Positions 8,274-15,198 of a stretch of DNA of 28,008 nucleotides are shown in pieces. A program made the translations under genes and the position numbers. The notes under the pieces were generated by a model. The model did no database searches. It saw nothing but the letters and a program-made list of their open reading frames with translations, and was not told the DNA's origin. The first letter of the stretch is position 1. Each line of letters starts with the position of its first letter. This DNA is from Xylophilus ampelinus (GTDB lineage Bacteria; Pseudomonadota; Gammaproteobacteria; Burkholderiales; Burkholderiaceae_C), in the NCBI RefSeq assembly GCF_901875635.1, contig NZ_CABFMN010000131.1, positions 1 through 28,008 of the forward strand, given 5' to 3'.

Positions 8274-8379
8274 CCGTACGCGAAGGTCGCGAAGATTCCG
8301 CGAAGGTCGCAAAGGGAACAGCCAACTTCCATTTCTGCTTTCGCGTCCTTCGCGTGACCTTCGCGGCCTTCGCGTACGG
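8274..8379. repeat. Inverted-end spacer element between kynB and kynU (copy A)
   Basis: The outer arms 8274-8294 and 8359-8379 match at 20 of 21 positions when one is reverse-complemented, both beginning CCGTACGCGAAGG. Inside each arm the GCGAAGG-type unit is repeated (second copies near 8297-8312 and 8338-8355), so the inverted repeat extends to roughly 40 bases per side around a short centre. In RNA this would fold into a long hairpin inside the kyn transcript. A similar element lies at 24410-24511. Confidence 0.8.
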
Positions 8380-8395
8380 ATGTTCCTGTGTGCTT

Positions 8396-9070
8396 CTACG
8401 TGGCGAGCTCGCGCAGCACCGCGCGCACCGGCGAGGCATCGGCGGTCACGAGCTTGAGGGGCAGGGCGATGAGTTCGTAGTCGCCTTCGGGCACGTCGTC
8501 GAGCACGAGGTTCTCCAGCACGCGCATGCCGTGGCGGCGGATGGTCTGGTGGCTGTCCAGGGTCTTGCTGTCGGCGGGGTCGATGCTGGCGGTGTCGATG
8601 CCGATGAGCTGCACGCCGCGGGCGGCCAACTGCTCGACGGTGTCGGGCGCGTAGGCGGCGAGCTGCGGGTCCCAACGGTCGACCGGCATGCGCTCATAGG
8701 TGCGCACCAGCACGCGCGCGGGCAGCGTGTCGTCGATCGCATGCGCGATGTCGGCCCAGGTGACGAGCGGGCCGCGCCCGATGGCGTGGATCACGCGGCA
8801 CGTGCCGAGGAAGGGCGCGAGGTCGGTGTTGCCGATGCTCGCGCCATCGGCGTCGTAGTGCAGCGGCGCGTCGGCATGCGCGCCGACGTGGGGCGAGAGC
8901 GTGATCTCGCTGACGTTGACGGGGCAGCCGGGGCCGATCGAGGCTGCCCAGCGCTGCCGGTAGGGCGTGTCGCCGGGGAACACCGGTGCGCCGGCATGCA
9001 CGGGCGGCGAGATATCCCACACGCGCAGCGTGCGCTGCGCAGCGGCCGTGGGGGTGGGGTCGGAAAGCAT
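8396..9070 (-). CDS. kynB: Kynurenine formamidase
   Basis: Metal-dependent cyclase-family hydrolase that converts N-formylkynurenine to kynurenine and formate; 224 aa. The metal-binding motif HxGxHxDxPxH is complete at residues 61-71 (His61, His65, Asp67, His71). The N-terminal [21 protein letters not shown] and the C-terminal [21 protein letters not shown] are characteristic of KynB rather than of the wider cyclase family. It is the first gene of the kyn operon, separated from kynU by 148 bp, most of which is the inverted-end repeat. No Lrp/AsnC-type kynR gene, which often neighbours this operon, is present in the window. Confidence 0.95.
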   Translation of the reverse strand: MLSDPTPTAAAQRTLRVWDISPPVHAGAPVFPGDTPYRQRWAASIGPGCPVNVSEITLSPHVGAHADAPLHYDADGASIGNTDLAPFLGTCRVIHAIGRGPLVTWADIAHAIDDTLPARVLVRTYERMPVDRWDPQLAAYAPDTVEQLAARGVQLIGIDTASIDPADSKTLDSHQTIRRHGMRVLENLVLDDVPEGDYELIALPLKLVTADASPVRAVLRELAT

Positions 9071-9099
9071 GCGGCGAAGTTAGCGCCGCGCGCGGGGTC

Positions 9100-9140
9100 G
9101 TGGTGTCGGTTATTTCCAACGGATGCCGAAACGAGCGGCA
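9100..9140 (-). promoter_or_regulatory. AT-rich patch upstream of kynB, possible promoter/operator
   Basis: The only AT-rich stretch ahead of kynB is around GGTTATTTCCAAC (about 9104-9116), some 35-45 bases upstream of the ATG. It is weakly symmetrical (CGGTT and AACG-like ends). It would suit an Lrp-type operator or the promoter, but no consensus -10/-35 pair is convincing. Reported as a weak candidate only. Confidence 0.2.
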
Positions 9141-9165
9141 CATGCCTCCGGGTGTGGTGGGCCGG

Positions 9166-9228
9166 ATGCTATCGAAATCGTAGCTGCTCGCGCAGGCGCG
9201 GCGGGCGCTGCAGCCCGATTGGATTCAA
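9166..9228 (+). repeat. Dispersed spacer element, copy R2
   Basis: Second copy: hairpin module GCTATCGAAATCGTAGC at 9168-9184, then the body with GCGCAGGCGCGGCGGGCGCT and GCAGCCCGATT. The far end of the body overlaps the YkgJ-type gene, whose TGA stop (9225-9227 on the minus strand) lies inside the element. The hairpin end faces kynB. Confidence 0.88.
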
Positions 9229-9536
9229 AAGTCGGCGACCGGCGCGAGACCGTGCCGGGCCCGCGCGCGCTGGCATGCGTCGCTGCCCGCCTCGAGTTCC
9301 TGGCAGGGGCCGGGCCGCCATTCGTAGATGCCGCAGCTCACGCGCTCGCCGATGCGGCCCGTGAGCGCGGCGCAGCGCGGCGGCGTGTGGTCGGTCCCGC
9401 GCAGGCGGCACAGCGTGTCGTTCAGCGCCACCGCCAGGCCCGCGGGCACGCGGCCGCCCTCGCCGTCCAGTTCGTGGACGCTGAAATCGACACGGAAGGC
9501 GGCGCAGCAGGCGCCGCAGGACTGGCAAGGGTTCAT
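9225..9536 (-). CDS. YkgJ-family Cys-cluster protein
   Basis: Small protein of 103 aa of the YkgJ/UPF0153 type, thought to bind zinc or an iron-sulfur cluster through conserved cysteines; function unknown. Cys4, Cys7, Cys10 and Cys11 make the N-terminal NPCQSCGACC signature. Further Cys occur in DTLCRL, PPRCAAL, VSCGIY, PGPCQEL and DACQRA, which is the full family pattern. The ATG at 9536 is immediately followed by this signature. It lies 60 bp after the carotenoid-oxygenase gene on the same strand and 155 bp ahead of kynB. Its stop codon is contributed by repeat R2. Confidence 0.88.
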   Translation of the reverse strand: MNPCQSCGACCAAFRVDFSVHELDGEGGRVPAGLAVALNDTLCRLRGTDHTPPRCAALTGRIGERVSCGIYEWRPGPCQELEAGSDACQRARARHGLAPVADF

Positions 9537-9595
9537 CGGGGAGGGCGCGCCGCGGCGATGCGGCGTGCCCGATTCTCGCGCCGCGCGGCCCGCTA

Positions 9596-11137
9596 TCAGG
9601 CCGGCAGGTACACCGCGTGCAGCCCCAGCGGTATCACGCGCGGCAGCACGCCCTGCGCGATGGGGCCCGCGGCCAGGTTGCGCGCATCGAAGACCGAGAA
9701 CAGCATGGCGCGGCGGCGCAGGTCGAGCGCGGTGCCCAGCAGCCAGCCGTCGCCTTCGCGCGCGCCGCGTCCGGTGCGTGGCACGAAGACATGTTCCTCC
9801 GCCATCACGTCCGGCCCGTAGCGGTAGCGGTCAATGCGGCCGCTGGCGACATCCACCCGCGCGACGGCGTCGAACATCGGCTGGTTGCCGGTGCCCACGC
9901 GCTGCGCCACGAAGACCTCGCGGTGGCGCCGCGAGACGCGGCGCGGATCGACGCGCGGGAACTCCACGCGCTCGGCCAGCGCGTTCTGCTGCGCGCGGCC
10001 GCTGCGCAGGTCGAGCGTGAGCGTGGTGAGCCAGGTGGGCGGCGGCACGTCGTGCTCGCCGCGCATGATGTGGCGCAGGCCGTGCGTGGCATACGAGGCG
10101 TCGTCGGAGCGCACGTAGTCGAGGTGGATCGTCTGGCCCTTCGCGTCTTCCCAGGCGTTGCCGACGTGGAAGACGAAGCCGGCCGGCAGTTCGAACCAGC
10201 GCGGCGCGTCGAGCCGGTCCTTGGGGCACACCATCACGCGCATGCCCAGCTCGGGCCGCCACGCGTGGCTGTCGAGGAAACTCGCACCCGCCTCGGAGCG
10301 CGCGACGTCGAACACCAGCGAAGGCAGCAGGAACACGAGGTGCCGCTCCGTCACCGCGAAGTCGTGGACCATCGCGATGTCGGGCACCTTCATGCTGGTG
10401 GCCTGCACGTCGCGCCCGTCGGGCGAGATGCGGTAGATCGACAGCACGCCCTGCCGGCTGCTGATGCCGAAGTTCCACAGCACGCCGTCGACCCCGACCT
10501 TGGGGTGCGCCGAGAAGGGCATGCCGGCGTAGTCGGCGTTCAGCGTCTTCACGCCCAGGGTGTCGAGGCTCGCCGGGTCGACGCGCGTGGCCGAGCCGCC
10601 TTCCCACAGCGCGAGGAACTCGCCGCCGTGGCTGACCAGGCTGGTGTTGGCGACGTTGATCGAGTCGGGCGAGGTGATCGGCTCCATGCCCGGAAGGAAG
10701 GTGCCGAAGGCCGCGCGCACCGGGTGGCCGGCGGCGCTGTCGGCCGCGAACTTCTCGGTGCGCACGAAGCGGCCGCGGTGCACGATGCCGCCGGCGCCGA
10801 TCTCGTACTTCTGCACCATGCCGTCGCCGTCGAACCAGTGGTGGTAGCGCTGGCCGCCCAGCGTGTGGCGGGCCGGGCCGTTGCGCAGGAAGGCGCCGCG
10901 CAGGTCGGGCGGCAGGCGGCCGTGGAGCTTCAGTGGCATCGGCGCCACATCGGCCTGCAGGCCCTCGAATCCCATTTGCCAGGCGTGTTCGGCGCGGTGG
11001 CTGTCGAAGGCGGCCTGCCAGTCGTCGGGCTGGAAGGCGGCAGCGCTGCCGGTCGGGGTGAGCGCATGCGCGCCAACGGGCAGCAGGGGCAGGCCGGCCG
11101 CGCCGGCCAGGCCTCGCAGGAAATCTCTGCGTTCCAT
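9596..11137 (-). CDS. Carotenoid-oxygenase-family protein with twin-arginine leader
   Basis: Non-haem Fe(II) dioxygenase of the carotenoid/stilbene cleavage family (RPE65, apocarotenoid and lignostilbene dioxygenases), 513 aa. The N-terminus MERRDFLRGLAGAAG followed by a hydrophobic run ending AHA looks like a Tat signal, so the protein is probably exported after folding. The beta-propeller motifs are present: HHWFDGDGMVQ, ANTSLVSHGG and EEHVFVPR. The four His iron ligands are expected in FSAHPKV, MVHDFAV, FHVGNAW and the C-terminal LGLHAVYLPA. The ATG at 11137 has GGAG nearby. It starts 26 bases after the DUF2141 gene, so the two form an operon. The substrate (carotenoid, apocarotenoid or lignin-derived stilbene) cannot be decided. 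Confidence 0.93.
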   Translation of the reverse strand: MERRDFLRGLAGAAGLPLLPVGAHALTPTGSAAAFQPDDWQAAFDSHRAEHAWQMGFEGLQADVAPMPLKLHGRLPPDLRGAFLRNGPARHTLGGQRYHHWFDGDGMVQKYEIGAGGIVHRGRFVRTEKFAADSAAGHPVRAAFGTFLPGMEPITSPDSINVANTSLVSHGGEFLALWEGGSATRVDPASLDTLGVKTLNADYAGMPFSAHPKVGVDGVLWNFGISSRQGVLSIYRISPDGRDVQATSMKVPDIAMVHDFAVTERHLVFLLPSLVFDVARSEAGASFLDSHAWRPELGMRVMVCPKDRLDAPRWFELPAGFVFHVGNAWEDAKGQTIHLDYVRSDDASYATHGLRHIMRGEHDVPPPTWLTTLTLDLRSGRAQQNALAERVEFPRVDPRRVSRRHREVFVAQRVGTGNQPMFDAVARVDVASGRIDRYRYGPDVMAEEHVFVPRTGRGAREGDGWLLGTALDLRRRAMLFSVFDARNLAAGPIAQGVLPRVIPLGLHAVYLPA

Positions 11138-11163
11138 GGTGGGGCTCCTTCGCGGCAGGCCGC

Positions 11164-11598
11164 TCAGCGCAGCGTGATGGCGGTGGTCGTGTCGCCCTGA
11201 ACGTCGATCACGGCGTCGTCGAAGGCGGCCGGGCCCATGCGGCCGCGGGCGTCCCGGCTGAAGCCGGTGCGCTCGGTCGGCATGCCGACCACGTTGGTGT
11301 CGACCTTCTCGTTGCCGTTCTCGTCATGGAAGGCCGACAGGGCGTAGCGGCCGGGCGGCAAATTCTTGAACACCAGCACCGTGACGGGCTGCGCGGCCGG
11401 GGCGCGTGCGCCCTGGAGCTTCTGCGGCTCCTTGAGCCAGGTGTCGGCGCTGGTGTAGAGCGCCGCGCTCACGGTGCCTTGCGTCGATTTGGCGCCGCTC
11501 ACTTCGACGGTGAGGTCGGCGGCGTGGCTGGCGGCGGCGGTCAGTGCAAGGCCGAGTGCGGCCAGGGCGGCAGGGTTGAGGCGCGGGAGCGGGGGCAT
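11164..11598 (-). CDS. DUF2141 exported protein
   Basis: Protein of 144 aa with an N-terminal signal peptide (hydrophobic to about residue 26, SHA-AD junction) and a DUF2141 domain, a small beta-rich fold of unknown function. The signature HDENGNEKVDTNVVGMPTE followed by GFS is clear, and the NLPPGRYALSAFH strand before it is also typical. The ATG at 11598 follows an AGGAG-like site. It is the first gene of a pair with the carotenoid oxygenase; the shared export signals suggest that they act together in the periplasm, perhaps with the small protein as a binding or carrier partner. That is inference only. Confidence 0.9.
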   Translation of the reverse strand: MPPLPRLNPAALAALGLALTAAASHAADLTVEVSGAKSTQGTVSAALYTSADTWLKEPQKLQGARAPAAQPVTVLVFKNLPPGRYALSAFHDENGNEKVDTNVVGMPTERTGFSRDARGRMGPAAFDDAVIDVQGDTTTAITLR

Positions 11599-11750
11599 GG
11601 CGGTTCTCCTGGGGCGGTGGGCGGCGCATGCCGTCCCTGGGCCGCACTGTGGGGGATCCGCATGACGATGGACAGCGGCCTGCGACGGAATGCGCCAGCG
11701 CAGCGCCAGATGCAGTCCAGCGGCGTGACGGCATGCGGGCAGATGCCGAG
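11599..11750. other. Spacer upstream of the DUF2141 gene
   Basis: Apart from repeat R3 at its far end, I see no gene or convincing promoter in this spacer. It must hold the promoter of the DUF2141/carotenoid-oxygenase pair unless they are read through from argF. Confidence 0.5.
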
Positions 11751-11814
11751 ATGCTATCGAAAAGAGAGCGCCTTGCGCAGGCGCGGCGGGCGCTGGAGGG
11801 CGATTTGGCTCGAA
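11751..11814 (+). repeat. Dispersed spacer element, copy R3
   Basis: Third copy: hairpin module GCTATCGAAAAGAGAGC at 11753-11769, body with TTGCGCAGGCGCGGCGGGCG, then GCGATTTGGCTCGAA. The body end lies 36 bases from the argF stop, and the hairpin end faces the DUF2141 gene. It is very close to R2 in the body but has a different hairpin arm. Confidence 0.88.
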
Positions 11815-11850
11815 TCTCCGGCAGGAGGGCGGCCGCGCAGCCGCCCCGGC

Positions 11851-12777
11851 TCAGGCGATGCGCCCGAGCAGCAGGAACTCCATCAACGCCTTCTGCGCAT
11901 GGAGCCGGTTCTCCGCCTCGTCCCACACCACCGACTGCGGGCCGTCGATCACCTCGGCCTGCACCTCCTCGCCGCGGTGCGCGGGCAGGCAGTGCATGAA
12001 GAGGGCGTCGGGCTGGGCGGCGCGCATCATCTCCTCGTCGACGCACCAGTCGGCGAAGGCCTTGCGGCGGGCCTCGTTCTCGGCCTCGTAGCCCATGCTG
12101 GTCCATACGTCGGTGGTCACCAAGTCGGCGCCGCGGCAGGCGTCCATCGGGTCCTTGAAGACCTTGTAGCTGTCGGCCGAGCGGATGCCGGCGACGTCCT
12201 GGTCCACCTCGTAGCCCGAGGGCGTGCTCACGTGCACGGTGAAGTCCAGGATCTCGGCCGCCTGCAGCCAGGTGTTGGCCATGTTGTTGCCGTCGCCCAC
12301 CCAGGCCACCGTCTTGCCCTTGATCGAGCCGCGGTGCTCGATGAAGGTGAAGAGGTCGGCCAGGATCTGGCAGGGGTGGAACTCGTTGGTCAGGCCGTTG
12401 ATGACCGGCACGCGCGAGGCGGCGGCGAAGGCCTCGATCTTGGCCTGCTCGAAGGTGCGGATCATCACCAGGTCGACCATGCGGCTGATGACCTTGGCGC
12501 TGTCGTCGATGGGCTCGGAGCGGCCGAGTTGGCTGTCGCCGGTGGTCAGGTGCACCACGCTGCCGCCGAGCTGGTACATGCCGGCCTCGAAGCTCACCCG
12601 GGTGCGGGTGCTCGCCTTTTCGAAGATCAGGGCCAGCGTGCGGTCGGTCAGGGGCTGGTGCTTCTCGTAGGCCTTGAACTTGGCCTTGATGAGGGCCGCG
12701 CGCTCGAACAGGTAGGCGTACTCGTCGGCCGTGAAATCGCTGAACTGGAGGTAATGGCGGATCGCGGGTGCGGTCAT
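11851..12777 (-). CDS. argF: Ornithine carbamoyltransferase
   Basis: Makes citrulline from ornithine and carbamoyl phosphate in arginine biosynthesis; cytosolic, 308 aa, normal length. The carbamoyl-phosphate site STRTR is at 56-60, HPCQ at 134-137, and the catalytic-Cys motif HCLPAHRG at 262-269. ATG 12777 gives the conventional N-terminus (IRHYLQFSDF); the frame is open further up to 12852, but those residues are spacer-derived. It follows argD on the same strand after 76 bp, which include a small hairpin, so the two are probably one unit. Confidence 0.97.
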   Translation of the reverse strand: MTAPAIRHYLQFSDFTADEYAYLFERAALIKAKFKAYEKHQPLTDRTLALIFEKASTRTRVSFEAGMYQLGGSVVHLTTGDSQLGRSEPIDDSAKVISRMVDLVMIRTFEQAKIEAFAAASRVPVINGLTNEFHPCQILADLFTFIEHRGSIKGKTVAWVGDGNNMANTWLQAAEILDFTVHVSTPSGYEVDQDVAGIRSADSYKVFKDPMDACRGADLVTTDVWTSMGYEAENEARRKAFADWCVDEEMMRAAQPDALFMHCLPAHRGEEVQAEVIDGPQSVVWDEAENRLHAQKALMEFLLLGRIA

Positions 12778-12830
12778 GGCAGAAGGGGCGGGCACGGCAT
12801 GCCCTGTGCGCTCAAAGGTGCATTGTGGCA

Positions 12831-12847
12831 GGCACCCGCCGGGTGCC
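12831..12847. other. Hairpin between argD and argF
   Basis: GGCACCC and GGGTGCC around a three-base loop form a strong stem starting seven bases after the argD stop (minus strand). No T-run follows, so it is not a standard terminator; it could stabilise the argD message 3' end or cause partial termination. Confidence 0.5.
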
Positions 12848-12853
12848 CGCACC

Positions 12854-14050
12854 TCACTCGGCCAGGAAGGCCTTCACGATCGGCGCCAGGATGGCGACGA
12901 TCTCGTCGGCCTCGGCCGTCGTGAGGATCAGCGGCGGCACCAGGCGGATCACCGAATCGGCCGTGACCGACAGCAGCAGGCCGGCGTCGCAGGCCCGGCC
13001 CAGGATGGCGCCGGCGGGGCGGTCGAGCTCGATGCCCAGCATCAGGCCCTGGCCGCGCACTTCCTTCACGCCGGCCAGGCCGTCGAAGGCGGCCTGCAGC
13101 GCGGACTTGAGGTGCGTGCCGACCTTCTCCACATGGGCCAGCAGTTGCTGCTCTTCCATGATGCGGATGGTCTCGATGCCGGCGCGCATGGCCAGCGGGT
13201 TGCCGCCGAAGGTGGTGCCGTGGTTGCCCGGCTGGAAGATGTTGGCGGCACGCGGGCCTGCGACCACCGCCCCGATCGGCACGCCCGAGCCCAGGCCCTT
13301 GGCCAGCGGCATCACGTCGGGCACGATGCCGGCCCACTGGTGCGCGAACCACTTGCCCGTGCGGCCCATGCCGCACTGCACCTCGTCGATCATCATCAGC
13401 CAGTCCTGCTGGTCGCATAGGGCGCGGACCTGCTTCAGGTAGTCCCAGCGCATGGGATTGATGCCGCCTTCGCCCTGGATGGTCTCGAAGAACACGGCCA
13501 CCACGTTCGGATTGCCCTCGGTGGCCTTCTTCAGCGCCTCGATGTCGTTGAGCGGCACGCGGATGAAGCCTTCCACCAGCGGGCCGAAGCCGGCCTGGAT
13601 CTTCGGGTTGCCGGTGGCCGACAGCGTGGCGATGCTGCGGCCGTGGAAGGCCTTCTCGTAGACCACGATCTGCGGCTTCTCGATGCCCTTGTCGTGGCCG
13701 AACTTGCGCGCCAGCTTGATGGCCGCCTCGTTGGCCTCCAGCCCGGTGCAGCAGAAGAACGCGTTGGTCATGCCCGACAGCTCGGTGAGCTTCTTGGCCA
13801 GGATCTCCTGGCCGGGCACATGGTAGTAGTTGGAGCTGTGGATGATCTTGGTGAGCTGGTCCTGCAGCGCGGGCACGAGCTGCGGGTGGTTGTGGCCCAG
13901 CGTGTTGACGGCGATGCCGCCCAGGCCGTCGAGGTAGGCCTTGCCGTTGGTGTCCCACACGCGGCAGCCCTGGCCGTGCGACAGCGCGATCGGCAGCCGG
14001 CCGTAGGTGTTCATGACGTGGGGCGAGGTGGGTTCGGCAACGGCGCGCAT
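12854..14050 (-). CDS. argD: Acetylornithine transaminase
   Basis: PLP-dependent class III aminotransferase converting N-acetylglutamate semialdehyde to acetylornithine, and often also used for succinyl-diaminopimelate; 398 aa. The Schiff-base Lys251 is in PLAKGLGSGVPIG. Asp222 in IDEVQCGMGRTG contacts the PLP ring nitrogen, and GTTFGGNP is the phosphate-side motif. The usual SG pair before AEANEAA is read here as CCTGLEANEAA, a conservative-looking variant. The start at 14050 is supported by normal family length; Met13 is an alternative. A TAGAAT -10-like hexamer lies 37 bases upstream. It is transcribed together with argF. Confidence 0.95.
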   Translation of the reverse strand: MRAVAEPTSPHVMNTYGRLPIALSHGQGCRVWDTNGKAYLDGLGGIAVNTLGHNHPQLVPALQDQLTKIIHSSNYYHVPGQEILAKKLTELSGMTNAFFCCTGLEANEAAIKLARKFGHDKGIEKPQIVVYEKAFHGRSIATLSATGNPKIQAGFGPLVEGFIRVPLNDIEALKKATEGNPNVVAVFFETIQGEGGINPMRWDYLKQVRALCDQQDWLMMIDEVQCGMGRTGKWFAHQWAGIVPDVMPLAKGLGSGVPIGAVVAGPRAANIFQPGNHGTTFGGNPLAMRAGIETIRIMEEQQLLAHVEKVGTHLKSALQAAFDGLAGVKEVRGQGLMLGIELDRPAGAILGRACDAGLLLSVTADSVIRLVPPLILTTAEADEIVAILAPIVKAFLAE

Positions 14051-14086
14051 CGGCTCTCCAGAAGGTGCTTCGTCAAAGGAAGGGAA

Positions 14087-14092
14087 ATTCTA
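14087..14092 (-). promoter_or_regulatory. -10-like hexamer for argD
   Basis: TAGAAT on the minus strand, 37 bases before the argD ATG, within an otherwise GC-rich spacer. No good -35 partner is seen at 16-18 bp. Plausible but unproven. Confidence 0.35.
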
Positions 14093-14172
14093 GGGGCCGG
14101 TCATGACCCCTTCGTTGAGGATTCCGCATCACAGCCATGCCCGCGAGCACGGTGCGTGCATGGCCCAGCCGG

Positions 14173-14178
14173 TAGAAT
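14173..14178 (+). promoter_or_regulatory. -10-like hexamer for the DUF3579 gene
   Basis: TAGAAT on the plus strand, 43 bases before the ATG of the DUF3579 gene and divergent from the argD candidate. No clear -35 box. Confidence 0.35.
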
Positions 14179-14221
14179 CCTTGTGCACCGCAGCACCCCT
14201 CGCTGCGGGCGCTTCGCACGC

Positions 14222-14539
14222 ATGGCTTCCACCGGCAAAGAGATCTTCATCCAAGGCATCACGAGCACCGGCCGCACCTTCCGGCCGAGCGACTGGGCCG
14301 AACGTCTCGCGGGCGTGATGTGCCAGTTCCGCCCCGGCGGTGCGACCCGTTACAGCTATCTGAGCTACTCGCCCTGGTGCGTGCCCACGGTGATCGGCGG
14401 CGTCAAGTGCGTGGTCGTGCACGAGGATCTGCGCGAAGCCGAGCCCATGGCCTGGGATTTCGTCATGAACTTCGCCAAGGACAACGACCTGCAGCTCAGC
14501 GAAGCCTGCCTGATGCCCGAGGCGCGGCCGGCGGGCTGA
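14222..14539 (+). CDS. DUF3579 conserved protein
   Basis: Protein of 105 aa matching the betaproteobacterial DUF3579 type: EIFIQGITSTGRTFRPSDWAE at the N-terminus, a central YSYLSYSPWCVP, then VVVHEDLREAEPMAWDFVM. No signal peptide or membrane segment, so it is probably cytosolic. Function unknown. ATG 14222 gives the family length; the same frame is open much further upstream, but that stretch overlaps argD on the other strand. It is divergent from argD, a placement I recall as common in Burkholderiales, which hints at a link with arginine metabolism without proving it. It ends in a strong terminator shared with rpsT. Confidence 0.88.
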   Translation: MASTGKEIFIQGITSTGRTFRPSDWAERLAGVMCQFRPGGATRYSYLSYSPWCVPTVIGGVKCVVVHEDLREAEPMAWDFVMNFAKDNDLQLSEACLMPEARPAG

Positions 14540-14573
14540 GCCGGCTCCCTCCCGATTCGATTTCCTTGCGCCC

Positions 14574-14608
14574 AAGAAAAAACCGCCCGAAGGCGGTTTC
14601 TCTTTTTG
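14574..14608. terminator. Bidirectional intrinsic terminator between DUF3579 gene and rpsT
   Basis: The stem AAACCGCC (14580-14587) / GGCGGTTT (14592-14599) has a CGAA loop on the plus strand and a TTCG loop on the minus strand. It is followed by CTCTTTTT in the plus direction and by a T-run (TTTTTTCTT) in the minus direction. It can serve both convergent genes. Confidence 0.93.
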
Positions 14609-14635
14609 CTTGCTGCAGCGCACCCGATCAAACGG

Positions 14636-14657
14636 CGGATCGCTCTTCAGCGATCCG
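14636..14657. other. Second hairpin downstream of rpsT
   Basis: CGGATCGCT (14636-14644) and AGCGATCCG (14649-14657) form a perfect nine-pair stem with a four-base loop, 16 bases beyond the rpsT stop and ahead of the terminator on the minus strand. No T-run is attached. It may protect the rpsT message 3' end. Confidence 0.6.
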
Positions 14658-14672
14658 GGCTGACCTGAAACG

Positions 14673-14984
14673 TCAGGCGGCGGCCTTCTCGGCGGTGGCC
14701 AGGGCTTTCACCTTGGCGGCCAGGCGGCTCTTGTCGCGCGAGGCCTTGTTCTTGTGGAAGATGCCCTTGTCGGCCACGATGTCCACGACGCTCTGCGCCT
14801 TGGCGAACAGTTCGGCGGCCTTCGTCTTGTCGCCGGCGGCCACGGCCTTCTCGACGTTCTTGACGGCGGTGCGGTACTTCGAGCGCAGCGAGCTGTTGGC
14901 TGCGTTCAGCTTGGTGTCCTGGCGGACGCGCTTGCGGCCCGACGCGAGGCGCGGGTTCTTCTTCTTGGGCTTGGCGGATGCCAT
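14673..14984 (-). CDS. rpsT: 30S ribosomal protein S20
   Basis: Primary 16S rRNA-binding protein of the small subunit, 103 aa and strongly basic. The N-terminus [19 protein letters not shown], the internal [13 protein letters not shown] and the C-terminal [16 protein letters not shown] are diagnostic of S20. It is slightly longer than E. coli S20 (87 aa) because of an Ala/Lys-rich tail, as is common in betaproteobacteria. An AAGGAA ribosome site precedes the ATG, and TATACT at 15031-15036 looks like its -10. It stands alone on the minus strand, ending at the shared terminator. Confidence 0.98.
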   Translation of the reverse strand: MASAKPKKKNPRLASGRKRVRQDTKLNAANSSLRSKYRTAVKNVEKAVAAGDKTKAAELFAKAQSVVDIVADKGIFHKNKASRDKSRLAAKVKALATAEKAAA

Positions 14985-15030
14985 GTGTAGATTCCTTAAG
15001 GGGTCTGTGGATGTTGCAGCAAAGCTCTCT

Positions 15031-15036
15031 AGTATA
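15031..15036 (-). promoter_or_regulatory. -10 box of rpsT
   Basis: TATACT on the minus strand, 46 bases upstream of the rpsT ATG, is a near-perfect -10 hexamer in a GC-rich background. The -35 region is not recognisable, so exact promoter limits are uncertain. Confidence 0.6.
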
Positions 15037-15069
15037 GCCCACCCCCAGTCTGCGCGCACTTCGTGTCGC

Positions 15070-15180
15070 GCCGCCAACCCCCTGCAAGGGGGCACGCCCT
15101 GCGGCCCGGCAAAGCCGGTTCCGCGGGCGTCGCTGAGACGGCCTGCTCCGCGGCCACCAGACCGGACGGCCGAGGCCGGC
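15070..15180. repeat. Palindrome-rich block between rpsT and murJ, probable dispersed repeat
   Basis: The block contains CCCCCT/AGGGGG (15078-15083 and 15087-15092, loop GCA) and CCGGC/GCCGG (15106-15110 and 15114-15118, loop AAA), followed by further GC-rich near-palindromes. It shares GCGGCCCGGC (15101-15110) with the kynU insertion, at a similar distance after a C5/G5 hairpin. It is not coding by appearance. Confidence 0.45.
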
Positions 15181-15183
15181 CGC

Positions 15184-15189
15184 CTACAC
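15184..15189 (+). promoter_or_regulatory. -10-like hexamer just ahead of murJ
   Basis: TACACT ends nine bases before the murJ GTG. If it is the real -10, transcription would begin at or next to the start codon and the message would be nearly leaderless. No -35 is evident. Confidence 0.35.
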
Positions 15190-15198
15190 TCCCGCCCC

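Noticed and set aside
8248..8439. N-terminal extension of kynU up to 8439
   Set aside because: The extension is translated from the inverted-end repeat and overlaps kynB; the family N-terminus begins at ATG 8247.
13740..13770. Possible damaged active site in ArgD (CCTGLEANEAA in place of the usual Ser-Gly form)
   Set aside because: Lys251, Asp222 and all other motifs are intact, and the change looks like a lineage variant, not a defect.
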